Shown: piece after piece, positions 32,471 through 43,908 of the stretch | Layout of the letters: every line of letters starts with the position of its first letter | How positions within the stretch are numbered: position 1 is the first letter of the stretch | Origin: Roseateles terrae | GTDB taxonomy: Bacteria > Pseudomonadota > Gammaproteobacteria > Burkholderiales > Burkholderiaceae_C | Length of the DNA stretch: 64,000 bases | Reading direction: 5' to 3' | Assembly (NCBI RefSeq): GCF_014192155.1 | Contig: NZ_JACHXO010000009.1 | Location: forward strand, 124,001 to 188,000 | Translations under genes and position numbers: made by a program | Notes under the pieces: generated by a model | Seen by the model: only the letters and a program-made list of their open reading frames with translations | Told to the model about the DNA's origin: nothing | The model's database searches: none

Positions 32471-33013
32471 TCAGTGCCCCTGGAAATCCACCAGCGCAAA
32501 CACCGGCAGTCCCTGCTCACGAATCTTGGCCGAGCCCCCAAGCTCCGGCAGGTCCACGATCACCGCGCCTTCGATGACGCTGGCCCCCAGCCGCTCCAGC
32601 AGCCGCTTGCCGGCCAGCATGGTGCCGCCGGTGGCGATCAGATCGTCGATCAGCAGCACGCGGTCACCCGCCTTCACCGCGTCGGTGTGCATCTCCACCG
32701 TCGCGCTGCCGTATTCCAGCTCGTAGGTTTCCTGCACCGTGGTGAAGGGCAGCTTGCCCTTCTTGCGGATGGGCACGAAGCCGACATTCAGCTCATACGC
32801 CAGCACCGATCCGATGATGAAGCCCCGAGCGTCCAGCCCGGCGATGACGTCCGGGCGGGTGTCGAAATAGCGGTGCACGAACTGGTCGATGAGCACGCGG
32901 AATGCGCGCGGATTGGCCAGTAGCGGCGTGATGTCCCGAAACTGCACACCCGGTTCCGGCCAGTCGGGCACGGTGCGGATCTGCTGCTTCAGAAATTCGA
33001 TGGCGTCTTGCAT
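32471..33013 (-). CDS. apt: Adenine phosphoribosyltransferase
   Basis: A 180-residue type I phosphoribosyltransferase with the PRPP loop [13 protein letters not shown] near residue 125 and [12 protein letters not shown] near the N-terminus. It makes AMP from adenine and PRPP. It converges on mnmE with a short gap. Confidence 0.95.
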   Translation of the reverse strand: MQDAIEFLKQQIRTVPDWPEPGVQFRDITPLLANPRAFRVLIDQFVHRYFDTRPDVIAGLDARGFIIGSVLAYELNVGFVPIRKKGKLPFTTVQETYELEYGSATVEMHTDAVKAGDRVLLIDDLIATGGTMLAGKRLLERLGASVIEGAVIVDLPELGGSAKIREQGLPVFALVDFQGH

Positions 33014-33076
33014 GGGCCGGATTGTCGCGCCGTTCGCCTGTTCGCGCTGTTCCCGCAGCCGCGTGCGCGCCGGTGT

Positions 33077-34567
33077 TCAGGCGAATTGCTGGCAGATCAG
33101 CCGGGCACGGCCTCCCTGCTTGGCGTCGTACAGCGCGCGGTCGGCGGTTTCGATCAGACGCTGGGAGGGCGTGGCCGTATCCGGAATGCAGGCGGCCACG
33201 CCGATCGACAGGCTGACCGAGCGCCGCACCGGCGAGCCCTCATGCTCGATGGCCGCCAGCCGCACGCTGTCCAGACACCGCTGGGCCACCACCTGGGCGC
33301 CATTCAGATCGGTGTCCACCAGCAGCATCGCAAACTCTTCGCCGCCATAACGGCAGACCGCTTCACTGCCCCGGCCCACACAGCTGCGCAGCAGGGTGGC
33401 CACCCGGCGCAGACAGTCGTCCCCGGCAACGTGGCCATAACGGTCGTTGTATTGCTTGAAGTGGTCGATGTCCACCATCAGCAGCGCCAGCGGCCGCCCG
33501 GAGCGGGTGCCGCGCTGCCATTCCTGCTGCAGCAGCTGATCGAACAGCCGGCGGTTGCCGACGCCGGTCAGGCCGTCGGTGGTCGACTGTCGCGCCAACA
33601 GCTCGTTGGCGCGCCGCAGTCGCTCCTCCTGCCGCTGCCGCTCGGTGAAGTCGGTGACGATGCAGACATACAGATGGATGGTGTCGGTGCGCACTTCCGC
33701 CACCGTCAGCTGCAGTGCCAGCCGCTCGCCGCTGCGGTGACGCGCGGTCAGCTCACGCGGCGCCCCCAGCAGTTCCTGCGGATGCATCAGGTCGCCGTTG
33801 TTGCCGAACAGCATGCCGATGTGCACCCCCTGCAGTTCCGCCGCACTGAAACCGAAGAGCTGCTCCGTGCTGGGATTGACCTCCAGCACATGGCCGCCCG
33901 AATCCAACGTCAGGATGCCATTGCCGGCCGCCTCGATGGTGGCCTTGAGCTGCGCCCGGCTGGCCGCCAGGCTCTGCTGCTCGTGAATCAGATCGGTGAC
34001 CTCCATGCGCACACCGACGATGCCGCCGGACTGGGTGCGGCATTCAAAGATGCGCAGCCACATGTCGTCATGCACCCGCTGCAGCAGCGGGCCGGTCTGG
34101 CGTCCGCGGCTTTCCTTGCGCTCCTGCAGCCACTCATCTTCGCGGCCGCGCGCTTCCGGGATGCCGCCGCGCTCAAGCGATTCCCGCACCAGGTCCTCAA
34201 AGGTGGCCTTGCGCTGGAAGGCGCGCAGCATGTGGGGATAGATTTCCACCAGACGGCGGTTGAAGGCCACCAGCCGGTCTTCATGGTCAAAGATTTCGAC
34301 ACTGGCGGGCAGGGCGTCGATGGCTTCTTCCAGCGTGAGCTGCGCCCGCCGGGCCCGGGCCTGCGCCCGCGAGAGGCTGCCCGTCACCCCCACCGCCAGC
34401 AGTACGGTGAAGGCCAGTGCTCCGAAGGCCAGCATCGGCACCACTGCCTCCCACTGCGGCGACTCCGACATGCCTCCCAACGCCGCCATCAGCAGCGCGG
34501 CCTGCAGGCCCACCAGCAGCGCGAACGCGAGCAGGGGCCAGATGCGGGCTTCGGCGAGTCGGGTCAT
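33077..34567 (-). CDS. Membrane-anchored PAS-GGDEF diguanylate cyclase
   Basis: A ~496-residue protein. Two membrane segments (residues ~12-32 and ~43-65) are followed by two PAS-like domains (the first around FDHEDRLVAFNRRLVE, the second around TLDSGGHVLEVNPSTEQLFG) and a GGDEF domain with an intact RYGGEEF site. It should make c-di-GMP from two GTP. The inhibitory I-site position holds RGSE instead of RxxD, so product inhibition may be weak. The start is taken at ATG 34567 just before the first membrane segment, though no clear Shine-Dalgarno is present. Confidence 0.85.
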   Translation of the reverse strand: MTRLAEARIWPLLAFALLVGLQAALLMAALGGMSESPQWEAVVPMLAFGALAFTVLLAVGVTGSLSRAQARARRAQLTLEEAIDALPASVEIFDHEDRLVAFNRRLVEIYPHMLRAFQRKATFEDLVRESLERGGIPEARGREDEWLQERKESRGRQTGPLLQRVHDDMWLRIFECRTQSGGIVGVRMEVTDLIHEQQSLAASRAQLKATIEAAGNGILTLDSGGHVLEVNPSTEQLFGFSAAELQGVHIGMLFGNNGDLMHPQELLGAPRELTARHRSGERLALQLTVAEVRTDTIHLYVCIVTDFTERQRQEERLRRANELLARQSTTDGLTGVGNRRLFDQLLQQEWQRGTRSGRPLALLMVDIDHFKQYNDRYGHVAGDDCLRRVATLLRSCVGRGSEAVCRYGGEEFAMLLVDTDLNGAQVVAQRCLDSVRLAAIEHEGSPVRRSVSLSIGVAACIPDTATPSQRLIETADRALYDAKQGGRARLICQQFA

Positions 34568-34769
34568 GGAGGAAGGCAAGGGCGCAGAGGTGGCCTGAAT
34601 CGTATCCACCTGCCGAACTTGCAGATACGCCCCCCGACGGGGGAAGGTCGGTAACAGCCGACGCTGCCGAGGGCGAAGGCCTCGACAACGGCCTGCGTTC
34701 CAGGGAGCGTCCGCCCCGGGCGGCCCCCGGCGCCGCGTCCCCGTTTCCCCGGACGTATGCGCCACCCCA

Positions 34770-34796
34770 CAAAAAACCCCCGGACAAGCCGGGGGT
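34770..34796 (-). terminator. Terminator after the acyl-CoA dehydrogenase gene
   Basis: Stem ACCCCCGG (34776-34783) and CCGGGGGT (34789-34796) with a 5-base loop. Read on the minus strand it ends in TTTTTT, about 30 bases past the dehydrogenase stop. Confidence 0.85.
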
Positions 34797-34826
34797 CGTG
34801 AGGAGGTGGCGAGGCGCCGTCGGCGT

Positions 34827-36089
<1,263 letters not shown>

Positions 36090-36112
36090 GGATCCTCCCG
36101 GGGGCGGGGCGC

Positions 36113-36847
36113 TCAAGCGCGCTGTTGACGGTAGCGCAGGTACTGGGCAAACAGCGCTTCCATGGTGGTGGACCGCTCATCCGCATGCAGCGGATGCAAC
36201 GGAGCGAAATTGCAGGCCCGCAGCAGCCAGTCGCCGGGACCGGGGCCCATATCCAGCACATTGATGCAGGCGGGGGATTGCACCCAGCTGCCCATCATCA
36301 GCCGCTGGCCGCCGCTGACCGCATGGGACAGCAGCGCCGCATTGACGACGCCATGCAGGACCAGCAAGGCGCAGTCCCAGTCCGGGTCCGCGCGCAACCG
36401 CTCGACGCCGCCCAGCACCCGGTCCAGCAGGTCACCGATGCGCTCGCCGTTCAGAAAGCGCTGGTCTTCGTCGACCGGGCTTTGCTGCAGACCGGTGAAG
36501 GCCTGCACCAGCGCTGCATCGGGGATGTCACCCAGGCGACCGCCGCGGATCTCCTGCCATTCCGGCCAGACCTGCACCGGCAGCGAGGCCTGATCGGCAT
36601 GGGTGAGCACCAGCTCGGCCGTCTGGACCGTGCGGGGCAGGCCGGAGACGATGACCCGGTCGAAGCGGATGCCCGCGCGGGCAAAGGCCGCACCGGCCGC
36701 CTGCGCCTGGGCCACGCCGTCTTCGTTGAGCTGCACCTGCTCGGGCAGGACCGGTCGGCCAGTGGCGCCGTCGAAGTAGGTGACCGCGCCGTGGCGCATC
36801 AGATAGACGCGGCGGCGGTGGGGGCTGCGGGGCAACGTGTCCAACAT
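36113..36847 (-). CDS. Histidine phosphatase family protein
   Basis: A ~244-residue protein with the catalytic [12 protein letters not shown] motif near its start and the second His in [13 protein letters not shown] near residue 170, as in the phosphoglycerate mutase-like superfamily. The substrate is unknown. The frame is open to 36931; Met codons at 36868 and 36847 are both possible starts. It probably forms a pair with the downstream dehydrogenase. Confidence 0.82.
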   Translation of the reverse strand: MLDTLPRSPHRRRVYLMRHGAVTYFDGATGRPVLPEQVQLNEDGVAQAQAAGAAFARAGIRFDRVIVSGLPRTVQTAELVLTHADQASLPVQVWPEWQEIRGGRLGDIPDAALVQAFTGLQQSPVDEDQRFLNGERIGDLLDRVLGGVERLRADPDWDCALLVLHGVVNAALLSHAVSGGQRLMMGSWVQSPACINVLDMGPGPGDWLLRACNFAPLHPLHADERSTTMEALFAQYLRYRQQRA

Positions 36848-36946
36848 AGGGAACCCAGTGTGGCGCATTGCCCGCGCCGGTTCTGTCGCGCAGGCGGCAG
36901 CGTGGTGATTCCGCGGCGTGCGCCGCTCCACCGATCAGCGCACCGC

Positions 36947-38944
36947 TCAACCGACGAGCAGCCCGTGCTCTGCCCGGGCCAGCGCCTCGGGCGTGCCGGA
37001 GATCACCAGCGTGTCGCCGCCATGCAGCACGACTTCATCCTCCGCCGCCAGCACTGCGCCATTGCTGCGCTTGATCGAAATCACCGTCACGCCCCAGGCC
37101 ACCGTGCCGACGTCACCCAGCTTGCTGCCGTTCAGCACACTGCCGGCGGGCAGCGAGATCGACTGCAGTCGGGCCTGGTCTCGGTCTTCGCCGGTATCGT
37201 CATCCAGGCCGTGGAAGTAGCCGCGCAGCAGGCCATAGCGGCGGTCCCGCGCGTCGCGGGCGATGCGCAGCACCCGCCGCATCGGCACGCCCACCAGCGC
37301 CAGGGCATGGCTGGCCAGCATCAGCGAGCCTTCAATCGCTTCCGGCACCACCTCGGTCGCGCCAGCGGCGCGCAGCTTCTCCAGGTCGGTGTCGTCAATC
37401 GTGCGGACCACCACCGGCACCTGCGGCGCATGGCTGCGCACTTCATGCAGCACCTTCAGGGCCGACGGGGTGTCGTGATAGCTGATGACCAGCGCGCTGG
37501 CGCGGGACAGGCCGGCAGCGATCAGGCTGGGCAGGCGGGCGGCGTCGCCAAAGACCACGCTCTGGCCGGCGGCCGCGGCCTGGCGCACCCGGTCCGGGTC
37601 CAGGTCCAGCGCCATGTAGGGGATGTTCTCCGCTTCCAGCAGCCGCGCCAGGTTCTGTCCGCTCCGTCCGTAGCCGCAGATGATGACGTGGGCATCGGTC
37701 TTGATCGACTTCTTGGCGATGGTGGTCAGCTGCACCGACTGCAGCAGCCAGTCGCTGGCCGAGAGCTTCATCACGATGCGGTCGCTGTATTCAATGACCA
37801 GCGGCGTCATCAGCATGGACATGACCATCGCCGCCAGCACCGGGCTGACCCATTGGGCTGCAATCAGGTTCTGCTGGGCCCCCAGCGTCAGCAGCACGAA
37901 GCCGAATTCACCGGCCTGCGCCAGATACAGCCCGGTGCGCAGTGCCACGCCGGTGGGCGCGCGGAACAGCTTGGCCAGGCCCGCCACCAGCACGAACTTG
38001 GCAAAGGTGGGCACCAGCGTCAGCACGATGACCAGCGGCCACTGGTAGACCAGCGTCTGCCAGTCCAGCCGCATGCCGATGGTGATGAAGAACAGCCCCA
38101 GCAGCACGTCGTGGAAGGGACGGATGTCGGTTTCCACCTGATGGCGGAATTCGGTCTCCGCGATCAGCATGCCGGCTACAAATGCGCCCAGCGCCAGCGA
38201 CAGCCCCGCATGCTCGGTCAGCCAGGCCAGGCCCAGCGTGACCAGCAGCAGGTTCAGCATGAACAGCTCCTGGCTCTTGCGGCGCGCCACCAGGGTGAGC
38301 CACCGCCGCATCACATGCTGGCCACCGGTGAGCAGCAGCGTCAGCAGCAGCACCGCCTTGAGCCCGGCCCAGCCCAGTGACTGGGCCATGGCGCTGCCGC
38401 TGCCACTCAGGGCTGGAATCAGCACCAGCAGCGGCACCACTGCCAGATCCTGGAACAGCAGCACGCCGATGACACGTCTGCCGTGTTCGCCTTCCAGTTC
38501 CAGCCGCTCGGCCATCAGCTTGACCACGATGGCGGTGGAACTCATGGCCATGGCGGCGCCCAGCACCAGCGCGCCTTGCCAGCCCAGTTCCCAATGGCTG
38601 CCGGCCAGGGTGAAGGCCCACTCCAGAAAGACATTGCCCAGGATGGTGCCGCCCACGGTGATCACCACCTGCAGCAGGCCCAGACCGAACACCAGCGACC
38701 GCATGCTGTGCAGCTTCGGCAGGTTGAATTCCAGGCCGATGGCGAACATCAGGAACACCACGCCGAATTCCGCCAGATGCTGCACCCCGGGGACGTCGCT
38801 CGCCAGGGACAGCGCATTCGGGCCGATGATCACCCCCACCACCAGGTAACCCAGGATGGGCGGCAGCTTGAGCGAACGGCAGACCACCACGCCCAGGACG
38901 GCGGCAATGAGGTAGACGAGGGTCAGATCCAGGGCGGAGAGCAT
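36947..38944 (-). CDS. CPA2-family monovalent cation:proton antiporter with TrkA domains (KefB/YbaL type)
   Basis: A 665-residue inner membrane protein. About twelve membrane segments (residues ~1-390) form the Na+/H+ exchanger fold. A TrkA-N Rossmann domain follows (VIICGYGRSGQNLARLLE near residue 414), then a TrkA-C domain. Relatives export K+ or Na+ in exchange for protons under nucleotide or thiol control. Divergent from gdhA. Confidence 0.92.
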   Translation of the reverse strand: MLSALDLTLVYLIAAVLGVVVCRSLKLPPILGYLVVGVIIGPNALSLASDVPGVQHLAEFGVVFLMFAIGLEFNLPKLHSMRSLVFGLGLLQVVITVGGTILGNVFLEWAFTLAGSHWELGWQGALVLGAAMAMSSTAIVVKLMAERLELEGEHGRRVIGVLLFQDLAVVPLLVLIPALSGSGSAMAQSLGWAGLKAVLLLTLLLTGGQHVMRRWLTLVARRKSQELFMLNLLLVTLGLAWLTEHAGLSLALGAFVAGMLIAETEFRHQVETDIRPFHDVLLGLFFITIGMRLDWQTLVYQWPLVIVLTLVPTFAKFVLVAGLAKLFRAPTGVALRTGLYLAQAGEFGFVLLTLGAQQNLIAAQWVSPVLAAMVMSMLMTPLVIEYSDRIVMKLSASDWLLQSVQLTTIAKKSIKTDAHVIICGYGRSGQNLARLLEAENIPYMALDLDPDRVRQAAAAGQSVVFGDAARLPSLIAAGLSRASALVISYHDTPSALKVLHEVRSHAPQVPVVVRTIDDTDLEKLRAAGATEVVPEAIEGSLMLASHALALVGVPMRRVLRIARDARDRRYGLLRGYFHGLDDDTGEDRDQARLQSISLPAGSVLNGSKLGDVGTVAWGVTVISIKRSNGAVLAAEDEVVLHGGDTLVISGTPEALARAEHGLLVG

Positions 38945-39261
38945 GTCCCGATCCTACTGGGCGACGCCGGAACGCCGCCCGCAAAACCGCAAGGTTTCGC
39001 CCGGGTTCGGCGGCAGGCGTTCGAGTGGGGCGCCGGGCGTCTCCAAACGACGACAGCCTGACCAAGGTCATGTCATCGCTCGCCCTTATGAAGGAGGGGG
39101 GGCACCCCCCTTAGAAGCTGGCGTTCCGCACGCCACAGCGGCAAACTTGTGGGCTTATGCGTTGGCTGCATGCCCGCATGTGCAAGCGGCTTTGCCGGAC
39201 GTGGCGAACCGGTGAGGCTTCAGGGTACCGTTCGCGCCACCGAAAAGTTACGGAGCATTTC
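38945..39261. other. Divergent promoter region between the CPA2 antiporter and glutamate dehydrogenase
   Basis: No coding potential is convincing here. A G-run/C-run hairpin at about 39091-39113 (AAGG... GGGGGG CAC CCCCCC ...CTT) is the only obvious structure. ACGGAG before the gdhA ATG serves as ribosome site. Promoters for both flanking genes should be present but none is clear by eye. Confidence 0.4.
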
Positions 39262-40533
39262 ATGCCCAATCTGTCTTTCGTTTCGCCCACGCGCAACAGT
39301 CCCTGGGGCACCTACCTGTCGCAGATCGACGCCGTCGAGCCCTACCTGGGCAAGCTGGCCCGCTGGGTGGAAACGCTGCGCCGCCCCAAGCGCGCGCTGA
39401 TCGTGGACATCCCCATCGAACTGGACAACGGCACCATCGCGCACTTTGAAGGCTATCGGGTGCAGCACAGCCTGACCCGCGGTCCCGGCAAGGGCGGCGT
39501 GCGGTATCACCCCGATGTGACGCTGGAAGAAGTGATGGCCCTGTCGGCCTGGATGACGGTGAAAAACGCCGCCGTCAACCTGCCTTACGGCGGCGCCAAG
39601 GGCGGCATCCGCCTCGACCCGAAGCTGCTGTCGACCAAGGAACTGGAAAAGGTCACCCGTCGCTACACCAGCGAGATCGGCATCATCATCGGCCCGACGC
39701 AGGACATCCCGGCACCGGACGTGAACACCAACGGCCAGATCATGGCCTGGATGATGGACACGTATTCGATGAACGTCGGCGCCACCGCCACCGGTGTGGT
39801 CACCGGCAAGCCGATCCCGCTGGGTGGCTCGCTGGGCCGCGTGGCTGCCACGGGCCGCGGCGTGTTCGTCGTGGGCCGTGAAGCCATGCGCCGCCTGGGC
39901 GTGGAGATGGACGGCGCCCGCGTGGCCGTGCAGGGCTTCGGCAATGTGGGCTCGGTCGCCGCCAAGATGTTTGCCGCCAATGGCGCCAAGATCGTGGCCG
40001 TGCAGGACCATACCGGCACCATCCTGAACGAAAAGGGCCTGGACATGACCAGCCTGCTGGACCATGTGGCCCAGACCGGCGGCGTGGGTGGCTTCAAGGG
40101 CGCGGACCGCATCGACAACGAGCAGTTCTGGGACGTGAAGTCGGACATCCTGATTCCGGCGGCGCTGGAAGGCCAGATCACGGCCGAGCGCGCCAAGCGG
40201 GTGCAGACGCGCGTGGTGCTGGAAGGCGCCAACGGCCCGACGACGCCGGACGGCGACGCCGTGCTGGCGGACCGCGGCATCATCGTGGTGCCGGACGTGA
40301 TCGCCAATGCGGGCGGTGTAACGGTCTCGTACTTTGAGTGGGTGCAGGATTTCTCGTCGTTCTTCTGGACGGAAGACGAGATCAATGTGCGTCTGGACAA
40401 GATCCTGATCGGTGCCTTCAAGGGCATCTGGGATACGTCGGAACAGCACAAGATTCCGCTGCGCACCGCTGCGTTCACCGTGGCCTGCACGCGCGTGCTG
40501 CAGGCTCGCGAAGAACGCGGTCTGTATCCTTGA
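39262..40533 (+). CDS. gdhA: Glu/Leu/Phe/Val-family dehydrogenase, probable glutamate dehydrogenase
   Basis: A 423-residue enzyme. [11 protein letters not shown] near residue 113 holds the catalytic Lys, and [14 protein letters not shown] near residue 225 is the Rossmann nucleotide site. The C-terminal [11 protein letters not shown] is typical of glutamate dehydrogenases. It interconverts glutamate and 2-oxoglutarate plus ammonia; NAD versus NADP use is not decided. ATG 39262 has ACGGAG upstream and matches the family start; the frame is open upstream. Confidence 0.92.
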   Translation: MPNLSFVSPTRNSPWGTYLSQIDAVEPYLGKLARWVETLRRPKRALIVDIPIELDNGTIAHFEGYRVQHSLTRGPGKGGVRYHPDVTLEEVMALSAWMTVKNAAVNLPYGGAKGGIRLDPKLLSTKELEKVTRRYTSEIGIIIGPTQDIPAPDVNTNGQIMAWMMDTYSMNVGATATGVVTGKPIPLGGSLGRVAATGRGVFVVGREAMRRLGVEMDGARVAVQGFGNVGSVAAKMFAANGAKIVAVQDHTGTILNEKGLDMTSLLDHVAQTGGVGGFKGADRIDNEQFWDVKSDILIPAALEGQITAERAKRVQTRVVLEGANGPTTPDGDAVLADRGIIVVPDVIANAGGVTVSYFEWVQDFSSFFWTEDEINVRLDKILIGAFKGIWDTSEQHKIPLRTAAFTVACTRVLQAREERGLYP

Positions 40534-40661
40534 CTCTCCCCCCTACCGCCTGACGGCGGCCCCCCCACCGGGGGGCGAGGACAGTGGCCCGGCAAAGCCG
40601 GATCCACGTCCTCCGCTGGAGGGGCGCGGCCTGCGGCGCGCTGGTTTTGACGGTAGGTGGA

Positions 40662-40687
40662 AAGGCTTCCTGCGGGAAGCCTTTTTT
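40662..40687 (+). terminator. Terminator downstream of glutamate dehydrogenase
   Basis: AAGGCTTCC (40662-40670), loop TGCG, GGAAGCCTT (40675-40683), then T to 40687. It lies 129 bases past the gdhA stop and next to the convergent ribbon-helix-helix gene. Confidence 0.88.
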
Positions 40688-40689
40688 GT

Positions 40690-41070
40690 TTATTGGGGGA
40701 GGTGGAGGGGGTGGATGGGGTGCGTCCAGCCCGCAGGCAGTCCGTCCAAAATGGCTTCAGGGTCCAGAGTGCGGAGCGGAACCGTGCGGTCCGCAGGAAT
40801 TCGGTTCTGAGCGACCAAGGCCATGTAGCGCAGGGCCGAGACACGCAAAAAGGATGAGAAGTTGCCGACCGCGCCTCGGGCCTCCACCAACTCGTCATAC
40901 AAACGCGTGATCAGCTGCGTCACCGCCATGCCGTCCCGCGCAGCAATCTCCTCCAACACCTCCCAGTGCAAATTCTCCAGGCGGATGCTGGTCACCACCC
41001 CATGCAAACGCACCGAACGAGTCCTCGACTCGTAACTCTGTGGATCAGCGCTGATGAATACACGGCACAT
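40690..41070 (-). CDS. Ribbon-helix-helix (RHH_4) domain protein
   Basis: A 126-residue protein. TSIRLENLHWEVLEEIAARDGMAVTQLITRLYDEL (residues ~27-61) fits the RHH_4 family of putative DNA-binding proteins, with a following helix FSSFLRVSALRYM. ATG 41070 has GGGGAG seven bases upstream; GTG 41073 is also possible. A repeat-rich stretch lies upstream of its start. Confidence 0.8.
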   Translation of the reverse strand: MCRVFISADPQSYESRTRSVRLHGVVTSIRLENLHWEVLEEIAARDGMAVTQLITRLYDELVEARGAVGNFSSFLRVSALRYMALVAQNRIPADRTVPLRTLDPEAILDGLPAGWTHPIHPLHLPQ

Positions 41071-41150
41071 CACGACTCCCCTTCAACAGTCAGCATCCAT
41101 GGACCGGAGCAACTAGCGTTCGCCTCAACACGCTAGCATTCCCAGGCAGC

Positions 41151-41210
41151 ACGAGGCAGCACGAGGCAGCACGAGGCAGCACGAGGCAGCACGAGGCAGC
41201 ACGAGGCAGC
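41151..41210 (+). repeat. Six perfect tandem copies of a 10-base unit
   Basis: The unit ACGAGGCAGC is repeated six times without change, with a partial copy (CAGGCAGC) just before. It lies about 80 bases upstream of the ribbon-helix-helix gene. Copy number is likely to vary between strains by slippage. Confidence 0.95.
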
Positions 41211-41300
41211 GACGACCGACGAGCGCCTACGAAGTCGATGCCGGATGTCGCTCTCCAGCTCACCGGTACATCAGCTCAGCCGCATTGCCGCTTCGTCACT

Positions 41301-41344
41301 CAGCCGCTCAGCCGCTCAGCCGCTCAGCCGCTCAGCCGCTCAGC
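41301..41344 (+). repeat. Five and a half tandem copies of an 8-base unit
   Basis: The unit CAGCCGCT occurs five times in a row and is followed by CAGC. It is separate from the 10-base array 90 bases to the left and lies just past the PfpI stop codon. Confidence 0.95.
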
Positions 41345-41394
41345 GAGACATTGTGCGCCGCGTCATGCGGGCCGTGCAGACCCAACCCGGATCG

Positions 41395-41973
41395 TCACGG
41401 GGTGATGCGGGTGCCTAGAACGGTCAGGAACTGCGCAATCCAGGCAGGGTGCGCGGGCCACGCCGGCGCCGTGACCAGCTGGCCGTCGGTGATCGCCTGG
41501 TCCACGGGAATGTCCGCAAAACTCGCGCCGGCCAGCTCCACTTCCGCCGCACAGGCCGGATACGCTGACACCCGCTTGCCGCGGATCACACCCGCCGCCG
41601 CCAGCAGTTGCGCGCCGTGGCAGATCGCCGCAATGGGCTTGCCCGCCTGTGAGAAGTGCTGCACCAGCGGCAGCACCTTGGGCATCGTACGCAAGTACTC
41701 CGGCGCACGGCCGCCCGGAATGACGAGGGCGTCATAAGACGCAGCGTCCACCTCGTCGAAGGTGGCATTCAGAACGAAACGGTGGCCCGGCTTCTCCGAG
41801 TAGGTCTGCGCCCCCTCGAAGTCGTGGATCGCCGTCAGCACGTAGTCGCCCGCCTTCTTGCCAGGGCAGACCGCATGCACCTGGTGCCCCACCGCCAGCA
41901 AAGCCTGGAACGGCACCATGATCTCGTAGTCTTCCACATAGTCACCTGCCAGCAGCAACAGCTTCTTGCCCAT
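41395..41973 (-). CDS. DJ-1/PfpI family protein
   Basis: A 192-residue protein with the nucleophile elbow [10 protein letters not shown] (Cys near residue 117) and [12 protein letters not shown], typical of the PfpI/DJ-1 class I glutamine amidotransferase-like fold. Relatives act as glyoxalases, deglycases or peptidases; the substrate here is unknown. ATG 41973 is used because the family begins right before the first beta strand [15 protein letters not shown]. Confidence 0.88.
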   Translation of the reverse strand: MGKKLLLLAGDYVEDYEIMVPFQALLAVGHQVHAVCPGKKAGDYVLTAIHDFEGAQTYSEKPGHRFVLNATFDEVDAASYDALVIPGGRAPEYLRTMPKVLPLVQHFSQAGKPIAAICHGAQLLAAAGVIRGKRVSAYPACAAEVELAGASFADIPVDQAITDGQLVTAPAWPAHPAWIAQFLTVLGTRITP

Positions 41974-42294
41974 GCCTGTCTCCAGAAATCGAGTTGGAAA
42001 CCCGATTCTGGGAAGCAAGTGACCGAGGTGGGTAGTAGCCGGCTATGGTTGCCGACGCGTCAGCTCCACCAGTCGTGGAAGGGCGGCGTTAGGCTGTCAG
42101 CCGCTGCGAGGACCAGAGCCGCGGCGCGACAGAACCGCCGCCCGATGGAGCTGCCGCCCGATGGAGCGGTGATGGCTTCAGCGGCGGGGAACGCAGCCCC
42201 GGCGCGAGGGAGCCGCTGCTCAATCAAGCGGTGGAGATGGAGCGGCGGGGAATGAAGCCGTGGGGGTGGGTAGCCGCGGTTCGGATCCGCGCTG
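41974..42294. other. Gene-free stretch with short imperfect repeats
   Basis: I see no gene. A 15-base sequence GCCGCCCGATGGAGC is present twice with a 16-base period (42137-42151 and 42153-42167), and AGCGGCGGGGAA occurs twice further right. The region is GC-rich and looks like neutral intergenic DNA. Confidence 0.5.
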
Positions 42295-43059
42295 TCAGGC
42301 AGCCGCGGCCACGGCCCTGCGGCGCAGGCGCCATTGGCCCTGGCTGATGCGGGTCATGCCCACCGTCACAGCCCAGCAGATCCAGGCGGTCCACAGCGTA
42401 TGGCTGGGATAGTGGGCGCCGCGCGCCATCTGAGCCATGCCGTAGCAGAAACCCAGCACCATCACGCCCACCAGCACCACCCCCGCCTGGCGCGGATAGG
42501 CCCGGCGCAGCATGAAGAAGAGGCTGAAGAAAGCAAAGGCCGAACTGGCGTGGCCAGACGGGAAGCAGTGGCCCGGGCCACCGTCCGCCACGCCAAAGCG
42601 CCAGTGCGACACATAACGGGCCGTGCCGCCGAATTCGGCCAGGTCCCACGGGCAGCTCGTTGCGCTGCCCTGTTTGATCAGAGGAATCAGGATCAGGCAG
42701 ACCGCCGTGATCGCCACCGCCGTCCAGCGCTCCCGGCGCGTCAGGCCCGGCCACAAGGGGCGCACCGCATTGACCAGCAGCACCACCACCAGCCCGGTCG
42801 CCAGCCATCGCCCGCCCTGATGCATGACGCCCGAGGTCAGCCAGTGGTCCCGCCAGGCAAAACCTCGCAAATCCCCGAACAGGCGCACCGCCGCCAGATC
42901 CAGCCCCAGGCCGTCCCAGGTGAGCAGCGCCAGCAGCCCCAGCACCACCGACCAGCCCAAAATCGACAGGCGCGGCAGCCAGCGCGGTCCGGTCAATGGG
43001 GACGCGCCCGCTGCGTGGAGGGTCGGCTCGGACAGTTCAGTCAGCGAAAGTGGCTTCAT
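42295..43059 (-). CDS. PAP2-family membrane phosphatase
   Basis: A 254-residue protein with about six membrane segments. The phosphatase motifs are KQGSATSCPWDL, FPSGHASSAF and GAHYPSHTLWTAW, matching the PAP2 pattern except that the last motif has no Asp after Ser. Relatives remove phosphate from undecaprenyl pyrophosphate, phosphatidate or lipid A intermediates. It is divergent from a two-component system 195 bases away; PmrAB-type systems often control lipid A-modifying genes, so control by it is plausible. Confidence 0.85.
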   Translation of the reverse strand: MKPLSLTELSEPTLHAAGASPLTGPRWLPRLSILGWSVVLGLLALLTWDGLGLDLAAVRLFGDLRGFAWRDHWLTSGVMHQGGRWLATGLVVVLLVNAVRPLWPGLTRRERWTAVAITAVCLILIPLIKQGSATSCPWDLAEFGGTARYVSHWRFGVADGGPGHCFPSGHASSAFAFFSLFFMLRRAYPRQAGVVLVGVMVLGFCYGMAQMARGAHYPSHTLWTAWICWAVTVGMTRISQGQWRLRRRAVAAAA

Positions 43060-43254
43060 GGCGCCCTGAGTGGGCTTGACCACGCTGAAGGGTCCCTGAA
43101 GCGAACCTGAAGTGATGCTGAAGATCGGCCGCATCCAGGGCTTGTCCTGATCCTTCGTGATTTCCGCAAGGGGTCGATTCGCCCACCGGACGGGTCGGTC
43201 CGGGCGGCCTGTTATCGTTCCACCCGATTCGACCCTGCCCGCGCCACTGCGACG

Positions 43255-43908
43255 ATGCGACTGCTCCTGCTTGAAGATGATGAATTGCTGGGGAGCGGCC
43301 TGCGTGATTTCCTGGTCTCCGAAGGCCATGAGGTCACCTGGGCCACCCGGCTGTCAGACCTGCTGCCCCGCCAATATGAAGATGCGGAGGCGCTGCTGGT
43401 CGACTGGCAACTGCCGGACGGCTCGGGCCTGGACTGGCTGCGGTCCCTGCGTCAGCGCGGCGTCGCCACCCCCGCCCTGATGCTCACCGCCCGCGACCTG
43501 CTGGCGGATCGGCTCCAGGGCCTGGACAGCGGCGCGGACGACTATCTGGTCAAGCCCTTCGCCCCGGAGGAGCTCGCCGCCCGCCTGCGCGCCGTCAGCC
43601 GCCGCCACATGGGGGCCAGCAGCTCGCAGCGTCAATATGGCGACGTCTGGCTGGATCTGGCCGCCAAACGCGCCCGCCGCGGCGGCCTGGCGGTGGAGCT
43701 GACCGCCCGCGAATGGGCGGTGCTGGAAGCCCTGGCCCAGCGCGCCGGCCGGCTCTTCCCCAAACATGAGCTGGAATTGCATGTGCTGGGCACCGACGCC
43801 GAAGTGCAGAGCAATGCCCTGGAAGTCCACATCTCCAGCCTGCGCCGCAAGCTCGGCCGCACCCTCATCGAAACCGTGCGCGGCATGGGTTACCGGCTCG
43901 GCGCATGA
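43255..43908 (+). CDS. OmpR-family response regulator (PmrA/QseB type)
   Basis: A 217-residue regulator. The receiver domain has acidic residues in LLEDDELLG, phospho-acceptor Asp in LLVDWQLPDGSG (~residue 51) and Lys in LVKPFAP (~101). A winged-helix DNA-binding domain follows (residues ~125-217, LEVHISSLRRKLG). Its stop overlaps the downstream sensor kinase by ATGA. Confidence 0.92.
   Translation: MRLLLLEDDELLGSGLRDFLVSEGHEVTWATRLSDLLPRQYEDAEALLVDWQLPDGSGLDWLRSLRQRGVATPALMLTARDLLADRLQGLDSGADDYLVKPFAPEELAARLRAVSRRHMGASSSQRQYGDVWLDLAAKRARRGGLAVELTAREWAVLEALAQRAGRLFPKHELELHVLGTDAEVQSNALEVHISSLRRKLGRTLIETVRGMGYRLGA

Larger units (their letters stand above)
41074..41394. other. Non-coding stretch with two tandem-repeat arrays
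   Basis: No gene is supported between the ribbon-helix-helix gene and the PfpI gene. The region is dominated by a 10-base array (41151-41210) and an 8-base array (41301-41344), listed separately. Confidence 0.6.

Noticed and set aside
41151-41210. Possible CRISPR array
   Set aside because: Units are 10 bases and directly joined without spacers, and no cas genes are near.
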